A DNA stretch of 60,000 nucleotides from Strigamia acuminata (lineage: Eukaryota > Arthropoda > Chilopoda > Geophilomorpha > Linotaeniidae): positions 9,984,001-10,044,000 of the forward strand of contig OX442319.1 of NCBI GenBank assembly GCA_949358305.1, given 5' to 3'. Of this stretch, positions 21,301 through 29,580 are shown piece after piece (positions within the stretch are counted from its first letter, which is position 1; every line of letters begins with the position of its first letter). Both the position numbers and the translations under genes were made by a program. The notes below the pieces were generated by a model, which was not told the DNA's origin, made no database searches, and worked only from the letters and a program-made list of their open reading frames with translations.

Positions 21301-21444
21301 TTCCCGAGGACCAAGTTCATCAAAGAAGTCTGGCTCCATGTCAACAATGGCGCCACCTCGGGACCAACCCAGCATCTGCCAAAATTTTCGGTTTCCGAAA
21401 GCGAAGCTCCAACTCCGGAGTCAGTTTTCCGAATCGAGAAGTGA
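18397..21444 (+). CDS. ORF3 of the retrotransposon: SR-like, non-envelope protein of 1,015 residues
   Basis: The ATG has a strong Kozak context (AAGCCATGG) and the frame is intact to TGA 21442-21444. The N-terminal ~65 residues are Arg/Lys/aromatic-rich. A Glu-rich helical section follows (about 85-240), then an Arg/Ser domain with many RSRS, SPRR and SPKR elements (about 240-410). Next comes a Pro/Thr-rich stretch with TPP repeats (about 490-560). A predicted folded, Trp/Leu-rich C-terminal half (about 635-800) precedes a second basic domain. There is no signal peptide, no transmembrane segment and no furin-like site, so it is not an envelope. I do not recognise the family. The SR domain suggests RNA or splicing-factor contact, which is inference only. 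Confidence 0.85.
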   Translation: MASWGRISRAARLPRNIHRGRIPYRYKREFVKRGFTAFQARKAFTTAIQRFWGTTKRLFKGFKTCFHEVLRQIPITEDTHGPIWNQMIGDEYPIEEEEAADLKIYQNPATNKFKFVEEVMAKLKAGAPEVAAKYMEEKTAYLEAQALLPSPELDKEPPYFIKSQYKMHQLHMTGLIGQNITPLNLEGEPQAEDFGPLVYAKQQRQEQDEWEAALEQAAEETVKELHEEVEFLKCVRTEEEETKRRGREARSRGALRYSRSERHKRTTPPRRISPKYYTREFRSRRKEYRSAEISPRRCQSRDRKESPRRRSKSPRRQYFSRQTQMEKRLSRTDKDSEREVKRHQRSSEISPKRNSRRHETTEQEYVPRHHRATEKRPSAEGNRIERTKKRPRSSHRYSEMRPARKVTISASKDETLQVQIRRSSSDEYLTAHEMELDQYVVMDECQRSPSPESEEEQQLAETTVRILEEREPTATVIHDIEKQQGGETNKRGPRTPPTTPPRQQEVQKPSLATPPRPDQAPKTPPPSTHTPITWTPTTCPPTPTPRVSSPEISSCRELPTLDEALAQAWEKRAREPARKKGPSRILRPRMRDPRKVQPKATPSAALGVPHPHLQPITEPIPQTDLSLPIPSVATVMYTIDPSVKLAEDFDRYYRQLWTMYLKFPLCNQGLLTPTMDEYQQAQLAESLNERRRCAQAFVAQPTELRTKEWLAWFEVQMSVALIRLLFPGVFQAVEASLIATSFLWTSAMGIPPELFDSWKTVLGDPPVIRAQLEREVFKTGETSGQCMLRLRGEWILRRQSLQLQRNFGTCAQQVADPPAAGGAVPTVFMTATPSHQPTKKAIAPESDVELKLTTDTEMFDVEGNEPLNRASGSSQKTASGRSSAAIKGTKKNPNQDYRKIKQLYPGLRFPEYARTLLIYNATLCHEALKWLENAVREPKRIIQHQRLVAVRRPPTGSREKYDIDYDRVFPRTKFIKEVWLHVNNGATSGPTQHLPKFSVSESEAPTPESVFRIEK

Positions 21445-21472
21445 GAAGTGAAGGAAGAATCGGAGAACCTTC

Positions 21473-21488
21473 CTAAAAAGAGGGGAGG
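21473..21488 (+). promoter_or_regulatory. Polypurine tract (plus-strand primer)
   Basis: CTAAAAAGAGGGGAGG ends exactly at the first base of the 3' LTR (21489), the required position for plus-strand initiation. Confidence 0.85.
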
Positions 21489-22492
21489 TGTAGTGACCCT
21501 AGTGGTCACTAATGAAGTGTCGGGAATGAGCCCGAAATAAAATATTAAATTGGAGATTGTTTTATTTTATTTTATATTTTTTATGATTTCCTGTCTAGAT
21601 AAAGGGAGTTAGGCAGGGTGGGAGGAATTGTGGGTGGTCGCCAAGGAAACCAGCCCGCAACCTCCCGGAGCAGGAAACACTTCCTGTGAGGAGCAGAAAA
21701 ACTCCTCAGTTTGAAACCTACTTTGAGAGCAACCAGTCACCAAAATCTTCCTGAGAAAACACCATTCTACAAGCCGATTTAGTGAAAGATTGTCAGAGTA
21801 TTTGGACTCATTCTTGCAGATTGCCAGAGCGATTTGTGAGATATTTCTTGCTGTTACTTCAGTTAGTGACAGTGGGATTTTTATCTTGCCAAACAAGTAT
21901 TGTTTGGAGGGATTTCTATTCTTGGCCAACAGCCATTGTTGGACTGAGACTTCTCACTCGCGACGAAGCGAAGTGAGCGCGAGTGTGAGAGATTGTTGTG
22001 CGGAATCAGCCGCAACGACGCCGCGACGACGACGTTGCGACCTGGAGAGGACGAAGAGAGCGGGATTGAGCCCGAACGAGTCACGAGGAAGTAGTTGGAA
22101 CGGAATTGAGTCCGTGTTGAAGAAACGTCGAGGCCGAGCCGAGCGTCGAGTGAAGCGAATCCAAGCGTTCGGCGTTCCCGAGAAGTGGAGTCGTCGAATC
22201 GACTGGATTCTTTATCATTTTCCTTTGCTTTTAATTATATTTCTTTTAGTAAATTATTTCTTCAGTCATTTAATTTATCCGTTTATCACAAAATAATATC
22301 TTGTATTCGATTTAGTGTTTATTCTAAGTTTGAATAAATCGTCTGTTAATTGAGAAATAATTGAGTCATTATTTCTCCTATCATTTGAGTTAATATTAAG
22401 TTATTTTGAGAAGTATTTGTATAAGTCCTGGCACGGCATCAATGAGTTTAGTTTTATTGTTAATATTCTTCACAGTAATTGAGCTCATTACA
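21489..22492 (+). repeat. 3' LTR
   Basis: It is 1,004 bp, the same as the 5' LTR apart from one visible substitution near the end (T at 22476 for A at 8555). AATAAA at 22333-22338 can serve as the poly(A) signal. Confidence 0.95.
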
Positions 22493-22496
22493 TGGT
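22493..22496. repeat. Target-site duplication TGGT, right
   Basis: It matches the TGGT at 7564-7567. Confidence 0.85.
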
Positions 22497-22699
22497 GAAA
22501 TATTTGTTTCTTCGAATGGCACTGACGGAAAATGGATGCCCTCGGTATTATTTAGGACCGATTTTAGAAACTTACAGACCATAAAAAAATTAATTAGTAT
22601 TTCCACAAGTACTAATTTCTCTATCATCATGTCTTACCTCAATTCGTACAATCAGAATAGACGAAACGATTTTCTCAACTGTAAAAACTGAATCCACGA

Positions 22700-22800
22700 T
22701 GTCGCGCAACACTGGGGATTATGGGTAGGACAAAAATGACTAAACAGATGGCGTCATCTATTGAGCAAACGTTGTAACGATCTTGTTAAACTAAGATTCT
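22700..22800 (-). promoter_or_regulatory. Displaced upstream module of the zinc-finger gene at 7012-7527
   Basis: ATTATGGGTAG followed by ATGACTAAAC and TTGAGCA matches, in the same order and orientation, segments upstream of the CNLCDYSGS-type zinc-finger copies (33.94-34.02 kb and 41.45-41.52 kb). Removing the retrotransposon places it about 240-330 bp before the ATG at 7527, comparable to the roughly 370-480 bp at the other two loci. It is probably a shared promoter or 5' exon region; which of these is unknown. Confidence 0.6.
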
Positions 22801-23735
22801 GTTCTATTTTATTAAAAATGCCTCGAAAAAAATGACACATTTTATGAAAATGGAATATTGAAGCGAGAAAAACACAACAGGGTCTTAACATTAATAATTT
22901 ACTGGTTGGATGAACATACAATTTTGATGTTTCATTTGCTTTTGCTCCAATTCGCTTTGTATGTCCTAGTTAAGGCGCATTAATCACTCCTAGCCAAAGA
23001 GCACGCTGTCGTCATCTTACTGAGGCGGCGTGCGTTCAAATCCCAGTCGACTTTCAAATAATCACATTAAAAAGTATTGAACTAGAAAATCGCACCGCAT
23101 TATTTTTATTTAAAAAAAAAATATTTTTTAATAATAAACAACAAATACAAATAAATAAAAAAAATATTTTCGATCTAAAATTATATTCGCATCATTTATT
23201 AGTGTCCATATCGATTTAAAATTCCTTTTTCACATTTCCGTCAACAGAGGGCAGTAGTTTCAATAAAAACAATCATAAACAGAATAAAGAGAAGGAACGA
23301 AAAGCCGTCAACGAAGGGGTAAGTGCAGCGCACGGCAGAAAAGCCTCCCCACCCCCAAATCAAACAAACCCCCTCTAATTTCCACCGAAAAAAGACAATT
23401 CCGCCCGTTTCCATCAACAAACTCCCGCAAAAATCCACAAAATCCAAATGACGTCACCAAATGTCGCTCACGAGAATGCGCTTAACGAGCGAAGCATGTT
23501 GCGCGCATCTGGCGGAAACTTTCTTGCGCTGACAGCCGCCTCCGCCGCCAATTTGCTACAAAGTGGTGTCGCCGAACGAAAATAGTAATCCCGAGTTGCT
23601 GGCAAAACTCGACGCGATGCGGCGCCCCCTCTTTCCCTTCCCCGAAACGACATAAACTCGCGTGTGTAAAGTGTGACGATACATTTTTCATCCGTAACCT
23701 TTGTTCGTCTTTTTGTATACGCATTCGACGAAAAG
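22801..23735. other. Intergenic DNA
   Basis: No gene is supported. The stretch contains an AT-rich part at 23090-23220, a palindromic CRE-like TGACGTCA at 23449-23456, and a CTCF-like CAACAGAGGGCAGTA at 23242-23256. A tRNA-like GTTCAAATCCC near 23034 resembles a B box but does not fold into a tRNA. Confidence 0.5.
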
Positions 23736-24250
23736 CAATAAATAAATCACAGGTGGCAGGGGCACCGGACCGGAAACTTAATGACTTCTTCCTCCGCGCG
23801 CGGTGCAATGCGGAGAAGCCGAGGGAGAAGCTCGCCCCGTTCGCTTCGCGGGCTTCGCTGCATCGCTCACGTTTTAACATGGACAAATTAATTCTTTTCG
23901 ATACCGGCGCGCAAAAATGGAGTTTATTGGCACTTCCACCTGTTGTGTTGTTTTGTTCTCGCACTTTTTAATCGCCATCGCGACGCTTTTAACGCGCGGA
24001 ATTCCCGAGAAGAGTAAAAACTCGCTCGATGATTGCAGTAAAAAGCGACAAGAGTCGAGAGGTGGGCGCACGACGAGTGCCCGGCCTTTTATTCCTCGTT
24101 ATAAACCGAGCCCATAAACGATGAAATGGGTCTGTATCTATTTAGGACTGGCACTTTATCATTCTTTATTACTGGCTAAAGACACTGCAATAAATAAGTT
24201 GACAATTCGCACACACCGGACTCGAAACTTGGCAATTTGCTTAATCTCTT
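23736..24250 (+). repeat. Dispersed module, copy A (upstream of the dsx-like gene)
   Basis: Parts of this segment recur at three places around the dsx-like gene. ATAAATCACAGGTG (23741 region) recurs at 28394. The CCACCTGTTGT...ATTCCCGAGAAGAG section recurs, shortened, at 26800-26890. The section 23975-24245 recurs inverted at 29170-29580. Similarity is imperfect, roughly three quarters by eye. It may be a degraded mobile element or duplicated regulatory DNA. Confidence 0.6.
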
Positions 24251-24526
24251 TTAATCGTCTCGTAAAAATTTGCATTTAAAAAATATAAAAAAAAAATAAA
24301 AAAAAAAAAAAAATTTTCTTCGTTCCCCTTCCAACTCTTCCGGGAACCCTGGACTAAATATGGGAGCCGCACGCGTGGTGGCGCCGCACCGTGGCAGCCG
24401 CCCGCACCCGAAACACATCTGCGATTGGTCGCTGCAGTTTTATTGCATTTCCGCGCTTGTTACACGCACAGTTTCTGTTTCACCACGCGCCCGTCGACAA
24501 CCCTTTTCCTCCAAGTGTTCCATCAG

Positions 24527-24587
24527 GTAAAATGTATAAATTACGTAATTTTTTTTTCATGTAAAAATCTAAAAAGTTTCGTTGTAG
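24527..24587 (+). other. Possible 61-bp 5' UTR intron of the dsx-like gene
   Basis: CATCAG|GTAAAA at 24526/24527 and TTCGTTGTAG ending at 24587 form a plausible mini-intron just before the ATG at 24610. An ATTGG box (24424-24428) lies upstream, so transcription may start around 24.45 kb. Confidence 0.45.
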
Positions 24588-24609
24588 TCTGGCATCCGAT
24601 TCCGCACCG

Positions 24610-24988
24610 ATGGCGCCGTCGAGCAGCAGCGGGAGCAGCGGCAGCAGCAGTCCGGGCGCGGGCGGAGGCGCGGGCGGCGCTACACGGCAGCCGACCTGCG
24701 CCCGCTGTAAGAACCACGGGCTAACGGTTCCGCTGAAAGGTCACAAGCGGTATTGCGATTACAACGACTGCTCGTGCATCAAGTGCGGCTTGATTTTGGA
24801 GCGACGTCGCGTGATGGCCATGCAAGTGTCGCTGCGTCGTGCGCAGGCCCAGGACGAGGCGATGGGCCGCTCGTCCGTGCCGAGCGGAAAAATCGAGTTG
24901 TCCACGCCGAGAAGCGGCGGTGTCATCGACGCCCCCGCGGTCAACTTGGTGACCACATCGACTCTAACGTCCAGCATTCTGGCGCGGG
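24610..24988 (+). CDS. dsx: Doublesex-like DM-domain transcription factor, exon with the DM domain
   Basis: DM domains bind the DNA minor groove through intertwined zinc sites. After a Ser/Gly/Ala-rich N-terminus, the domain occupies residues 30-83 and keeps all eight ligands: Cys30, Cys33, His45 and Cys49 for one site; His36, Cys54, Cys56 and Cys59 for the other. The recognition helix region ends RRAQAQDEA, as in Doublesex. The exon ends at the donor CGGG|GTAATT in phase 1, and the next coding exon at 25687 completes a Glu codon. The symbol dsx is favoured because a Doublesex-type dimerisation exon follows; another DMRT paralogue is the alternative. Upstream and intronic GC content falls sharply at the exon borders. 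Confidence 0.88.
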
Positions 24989-25237
24989 GTAATTGATAAT
25001 TTCTGAAATTAGTTAGTTTTTGTGTTAATTATTAATCATGTGCTGATAACCAAAGGGTTGAAAGGTTCGAAATTTGCACTGATAAAAGGGAAAACACGTG
25101 TTTAACTGGTTGAACAGCAGAAGGAAGTTGGTTTGATGTAATAGCGCGAATTAAAGGTGAAGATGCGCTCTTAGTTTTCCACTTAAAGGTGAAAATGCAC
25201 TTCTTTTCAAGCGCTTCTTCTGCACATGTAGGAACTA

Positions 25238-25566
25238 CAGTCAGCGCACGGTATCTTGATGCTAAATTCGTACTGCGCATCCCATTCTGCGCAGATGATT
25301 TTCTAATTCCAGTTGTTGTTTAGCAGTATTAAGCCTATTATTAGGCCTAATAATGCTAAAATAAAGTAAATAAACAACAATAAACTCATCATTAAAATTA
25401 ATTCACACCGTATGACCAAAATATTGTTGTTTATTTACTTTATTTTAGCATTGATAGGCCTAATAATAGGCTTAATACTGCTAAACAACAACTAGAATTA
25501 GAAAATCGTCTGCGCAGAATGGGATGCGCAATACGAATTTAGCATCAAGATACCGTGCGCTGACTG
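25238..25566. mobile_element. Palindromic Tigger/pogo-like MITE in the dsx-like intron
   Basis: Two 145-bp arms (25238-25382 and 25422-25566) are inverted repeats with about five mismatches, separated by 39 bp. The ends read CAGTCAGCGCACGG and are flanked by TA on both sides (25236-25237, 25567-25568), fitting a Tc1/mariner-superfamily (pogo/Tigger-like) TA target. There is no coding capacity. The element would fold into a long hairpin in the pre-mRNA. Confidence 0.87.
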
Positions 25567-25686
25567 TAGTGGAGTGCAGTTCCTGCTCGTAAAATTGTCG
25601 TTATTCGTGGTATTGTTCATTAAAATTTTTTTTTTTTTTTTTATATTTTTAATTTTTTTTATATTTAATTTTATTTTATTATATAG

Positions 25687-25836
25687 AGAATCATTTGACC
25701 AGCCAAGAGATTTTGGACCACTTACGCATGTTGATGTGCTGTTTTCGGTTGACGTCGGAGAGCGCACCGCTGCTGCTCATCATTTTACGAAACAATAACT
25801 TTACACTCAAAGAAGTCCAAGCGAAGATATTAGACG
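25687..25836 (+). CDS. dsx: Doublesex-like factor, exon with the dimerisation (CUE-like) domain
   Basis: The acceptor TTATATAG ends at 25686. The exon carries 50 codons in phase with both neighbours. Its pattern (QEILDHLRMLMCCFRL, then PLLLIILRNN, then LKEVQAKILD) matches the three-helix Doublesex dimerisation domain. In Dsx this domain mediates homodimer binding and lies next to the sex-specific splice choice. The donor is G|GTAATA. If the donor is not used, the frame reads on 41 codons to a stop ending at 25958, a possible alternative terminus, but nothing in the sequence proves it. Confidence 0.82.
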
Positions 25837-26294
25837 GTAATAATTTTATTCCGCGGAAAAATCTTTTTTATTGCTTCAATTATAGACTTAACCGGTTTTG
25901 TCTTATTCCCATTCTCCGCATCTTTTTAATCCTTTTTTGTCCACCGGTTCAACCATAAAACCAACTCGTAAAAAAACAACAACAACCAAGGTTTTAGAAT
26001 TTGATTTTCCGTTGTTTAAATTCGAGTTTGCGCCCACTTGCAGGTAATCAATTTAAAAGCGTCGTTAAACGCATTGGAAACGCCACCTGTTGGCCGGCGC
26101 CGGACACTAACCGATCGTGCCAATTAGGGCCGAGCATCGGATTAATTTCCCCGGTTAAGGTCGAGAACGGGATACGTAAAAGACGATTTTAACGCGCGGC
26201 CCACGCACGACATCTGCCTCGCTGATGAATCAATTCAATCGAAAGTTTAACGACCGGCGCCCGCATTAACATTTCAATTTGTTCTCTCTCTTAG

Positions 26295-26557
26295 CCCAGA
26301 AAGAAGTGGTCGGACTGGAAGCGAGGGAAAGCGACATGAACACGCTCTGCTTTTCGCCGTTCGGGACACATTTCACGCACTCGTCGGCGCCGCTGCCCGC
26401 TCTGATGTGCGCGGGCGGACTCGCGTGTCCGCTGCCTCCGTCGGCGCACTACTCGCTGCCACCGTCCGCCCACTATCCGTATTTATCCCGGGAGTCGTTG
26501 CTGGGCATCCATGACAGTTTCAAACACAACACGATGCCGCAAGATAGCTCCAAATAG
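26295..26557 (+). CDS. dsx: Doublesex-like factor, terminal coding exon
   Basis: The acceptor CTCTCTCTTAG ends at 26294. The phase-1 junction (G|CC, Ala) continues the frame for 87 codons to TAG at 26555-26557. The C-terminus is Pro/Ser/His-rich and contains a near-duplicated motif, LPPSAHYSLPPSAHYPY. It resembles the variable, isoform-specific tails of DMRT proteins. The full model is 263 residues. No Tra/Tra2 13-nt repeat elements were seen by eye in the introns. Confidence 0.78.
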
Positions 26558-26650
26558 TGATGTGTTATAACCATCACGACTGACCATAAAATATTATGAT
26601 AAAAATCGAGTTTAAACGATGTCTGTAATTTTTTTTTCGTGTTTAGATTT

Positions 26651-26656
26651 AATAAA
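26651..26656 (+). terminator. Poly(A) signal AATAAA of the dsx-like gene
   Basis: AATAAA lies 94 bases after the stop, in an otherwise plain 3' UTR. Confidence 0.6.
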
Positions 26657-26794
26657 CGTTGAGTGTCATTGGTTGTTGTTATATAAAAAGCGGAGTTGTC
26701 TCGTTAATTATTGAGCCGTGGCCGTGGATCAAACATTAATTTTGTTTATGGCAATGGCGAATTTAAGTGGCGCATAAATGAAAGGGTTTATGTA

Positions 26795-26900
26795 AGACAA
26801 GGGCGCGCGAGCTTGATGGCAACTCTCCACCTGTTGTCGTCAATTCCTTTCTTCGGTTTTATTGCTCGAAAATTCCGAGAATAATCATAAATAAGAGGAT
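26795..26900 (+). repeat. Dispersed module, copy B (shortened)
   Basis: GGCGCGC...ATGGCAACTCTCCACCTGTTGT...AATTCCGAGAATAA follows the same order as 23905-24025, with gaps. Confidence 0.45.
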
Positions 26901-27299
26901 GAAAAAATTTTGTTTTATTTTTGAAGGTTCTCGAGGGACTATTGAAATGTTTGGATAAATATTTGCGCGACGTTTGACCTCGTGTGGAGAAGGATTTGAA
27001 ATTGGAAACCGCGTTTGGTGTTAGTGGGCGGCTAATGGTTTGGTATAGTTGGGTGATGTCAGGGTTTGGGGGGAGGAAATCAGGAGGGGTTTTGGAGGTT
27101 CTTTCGTGGAGGAAGTTGTAAAAGGTTTTGCGAATGAAAGATTTTTGGAAAGTTTTTTTTTTTTTTTTAATTTTGGTTTTAGAAAGAGTCGTTTGGATGA
27201 GAATATTATAAAATGAATAGTTCGTTGCATTTTCATGAAGAAGAATGGTGTTTGCACGTGGGAAAATGTATTTTTATGGGAAATAAAGTCATTTTTAGC
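26901..27299. other. Intergenic DNA
   Basis: Nothing beyond AT-rich sequence is seen here; short open frames have no domain. Confidence 0.5.
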
Positions 27300-28140
27300 T
27301 CACAGAAACTTGCATTTTTAGACAAAAACATGCAATTTTAGAGAAAAACCTGCAATTTTAGAGAAAAATTTGCAATTTTAGAGAAAAATTTGCAATTTTA
27401 GAGAAAAATTTGCAATTTTAGAGAAAAATTTGCAATTTTAGAGAAAAATTTGCAATTTTAGAGAAAAATTTGCAATTTTAGAGAAAAATTTCCAATTTTA
27501 GAGAAAAATTTCCAATTTTAGAGAAAAATTTCCAATTTTAGAGAAAAATTTCCAATTTTAGAGAAAAATTTCCAATTTTAGAGAAAAATTTGCAATTTTA
27601 GAGAAAAATCTGCAATTTTAGAGAAAAATCTGCAATTTTAGGCAAAAATCTGCAATTTTAGACAACAACCTGCAATTTTAGACAAAAACCTGCAATTTTA
27701 GACAAAAAAAATAAACTTTTAGACAAAAAAATAAATTTTTAGACAAAAAAAAAAATATTTTTAGACAAAAAAAATACACTTTTAGACAAAAAAATAAATT
27801 TTTAGACAAAAAAATAAATTTTTAGACAAAAAAATAAATTTTTAGACAAAAAAAAAATATTTTTAGACAAAAAAAATACACTTTTAGACAAAAAAAATAC
27901 ATTTTTAGACAAAAAAAATACATTTTAAGATAAAAAGATACATCTTTAGACAAAAACCTGCACTTTCAGACTTTAACCTGCACTTTTAAACTAAAACCTA
28001 ACACTTTTAGACAAAACTTACACTTTTAGACAAAACTTACACTTTTAGACAAAACTTACACTTTTAGACAAAACTTACACTTTTAGACAAAACTTACACT
28101 TTTAGACAAAAAATCATGCATTTTTAGACAAAAACATGCT
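27300..28140. repeat. AT-rich minisatellite, 20-bp unit grading into ACAAAAAAATA units
   Basis: From about 27330 to 27660 the unit GCAATTTTAGAGAAAAATTT repeats every 20 bp, with blocks of TTGC and TTCC variants. From 27690 onward the units become TTTTTAGACAAAAAAAATA and then ACTTTTAGACAAAACTTAC. The gradual change suggests a single array that diverged along its length. Confidence 0.9.
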
Positions 28141-28390
28141 TTGTGTGTGTCTATCAGGATTCGTTGGCAATTATTCCCCTTAGCTCCCCCTTAATTCGGC
28201 CCTGAACGCTCTTTCTCTCCGAACTCTTAAACTTTCGATGCTGAAACTGAAGTCAATGTAAACAAATCCTAGTGAGCGCGCAACACGTGCCATCGACGTC
28301 TCATATAAACTCGCAACAGCTCAACGCTTAAAGGACCCAACTTGATCTGCGAGTGCAAAAGGAGAGAGACAAGAGAGTTCTGCGAAATGC

Positions 28391-28445
28391 AGTAAATAAA
28401 TCACAGGTGTCAGCTCGCTAACTCTTGACTCGGGAACTTTAACGA
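28391..28445 (+). repeat. Dispersed module, copy C1 (direct)
   Basis: GTAAATAAATCACAGGTGTCAG, then CGGGAACTTTAACGACTC, parallels 23737-23792. Confidence 0.5.
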
Positions 28446-29169
28446 CTCCGGTCACGTGCAATTTCACCTGCATCTCATTAACTAGTTGTTGTCCGCCCGA
28501 TTTTTAAATTGTAAATTTTACGAGTGTTGCGCGCATTCCTCTTGTTCTTCTTTTCTTTTCTTTGCTTGTGGGAGGATTTCTTGCTTTTCCGCTCAAAATC
28601 GATCGTCCAATGGGGTCGCCAGACCGCTCGCAATTCGTCCAGCGTCGAGTCCGCGTCCAATGAGCGTTTTGCGTCCTCGCGCGGGTTTCTCTTTCCTATT
28701 CGCTCCCGGGGTGTCGGAGGACGCAGCTAGTTTCCAATCTGGTAATAGTTGTCTGTTTTATCTCGAAGAGTTGCAGTTTTGTGCAATTGAATAAAAAAAA
28801 AATTTTGATTTTAATTTTGAATTAAAAATTTTAATTTTTAAAAAAAAAAATTTAATTTTTTATTTTTGGGTTAATAAATCCAATTAGTAAAAGTTACTTT
28901 TTGGTCGCTTTTAGTGTTAAAAACATCGAAAAAAAATTGTTTTCCATGTTTTGAATTCTTTTTATCGACGAGATAAATCCATTATCGCGATTGTTTATAT
29001 TAAATTTTAATTTTTTTCAATATTTTTTATCGTCGACAGATGTCGCGACACAATTCGAAAGACACGGCCATGTTTAGTCCATGCAATTATAATTAATTTT
29101 AAAATTAAAAAAAAAAATAATTTTTTTATATTTTATTATTATTTTGGAAGAATATTTGAAAATTTTCCA
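28446..29169. other. Intergenic DNA
   Basis: No supported gene. A 102-codon open frame at 28486-28794 has no domain. The rest is AT-rich. Confidence 0.45.
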
Positions 29170-29580
29170 TAGTGAGGAAGCAGACAGATTAAGCAAATTG
29201 TCAAGTCGGAGGCGTCGTCAACTTATTTATTACAGTGTCTTTAGTCCGTAAATAAAGGATGATAAAGTGCACGGCACCAAACAGGCATGGGCCCATTTCA
29301 TAGTTTATGGGCACACTTTATACAGTGCTGGACTGGCCCGGCGGGCTACCGGGAGTTTCCCGGTGGCCCGTGGCCGCTGTGGCCTGTCGCAGCCGGCTGT
29401 AGCCTGTCCCGGCTTCATTAATTGTGGCCCGGACACCCAGATTTCCCGGCCATAAATTTGTTCCCAGTCCAGCCCTGACTTTATAACAAGGAATAAAAAG
29501 ACCCGGCCACCTCTCTCTCATTTTTATTACGAATTTACTCTTCCCGAGAATTTCGACGCATAAAAACACAATAACGATTC
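29170..29580 (-). repeat. Dispersed module, copy C2 (inverted), interrupted by a hAT MITE
   Basis: Read on the minus strand it follows 23975-24250 in order: AATTCTCGGGAAGAGTAAA, AGAGAGGTGG, TTTTTATTCCTTGTTATAAA, CCCATAAACTATGAAATGGG, GCACTTTATCATCCTTTATT, CTAAAGACACTG, AATAAATAAGTTGAC, AATTTGCTTAATCT. The MITE at 29324-29477 accounts for the main length difference. Confidence 0.65.
29324..29477. mobile_element. Small hAT-like MITE, 154 bp
   Basis: The ends CAGTGCTGGACTGG and CCAGTCCAGCCCTG are inverted repeats with one mismatch. The element is flanked by a perfect 8-bp duplication, ACTTTATA (29316-29323 and 29478-29485). The interior is GC-rich with a CCCGG-rich secondary palindrome. The 8-bp duplication and the CAG...CTG ends indicate hAT. 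Confidence 0.92.

Larger units (their letters stand above)
7568..22492 (+). mobile_element. Complete Ty3/gypsy LTR retrotransposon, 14.9 kb
   Basis: Two 1,004-bp LTRs (TGTAGTGACC...CATTACA) flank a 12.9-kb interior with Gag, a -1 frameshift signal, Pol in the order protease-RT-RNase H-integrase (the Ty3/gypsy order), an ORF3 and a polypurine tract abutting the 3' LTR. The 4-bp duplication TGGT is perfect. Reading the LTRs against each other, I find only one difference (A at 8555, T at 22476), so the insertion is young and all three ORFs are intact. The size is well above the usual 5-9 kb for this group, because of an oversized Gag and the additional ORF3. The element lies opposite in orientation to the zinc-finger gene it interrupts upstream. 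Confidence 0.95.

Noticed and set aside
18397-21444. ORF3 as a retroviral-type envelope
   Set aside because: No signal peptide, membrane segment, Cys-rich ectodomain or furin site; the composition is SR-like.
22960-23060. tRNA or tRNA-derived SINE (GTTCAAATCCC B-box-like sequence)
   Set aside because: The T-arm and acceptor stems do not pair and the A box is poor; at most a decayed fragment.
23753-24117. Short plus-strand frames upstream of the dsx-like gene
   Set aside because: They lie in the dispersed module and the probable promoter region; frames are not kept in the other module copies.
27300-28140. CRISPR-like regular repeats
   Set aside because: Units are contiguous without unique spacers, in clearly animal DNA; it is a minisatellite.
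28486-28794. 102-codon frame downstream of the dsx-like gene
   Set aside because: No domain, no clear splice or promoter context, mixed composition.
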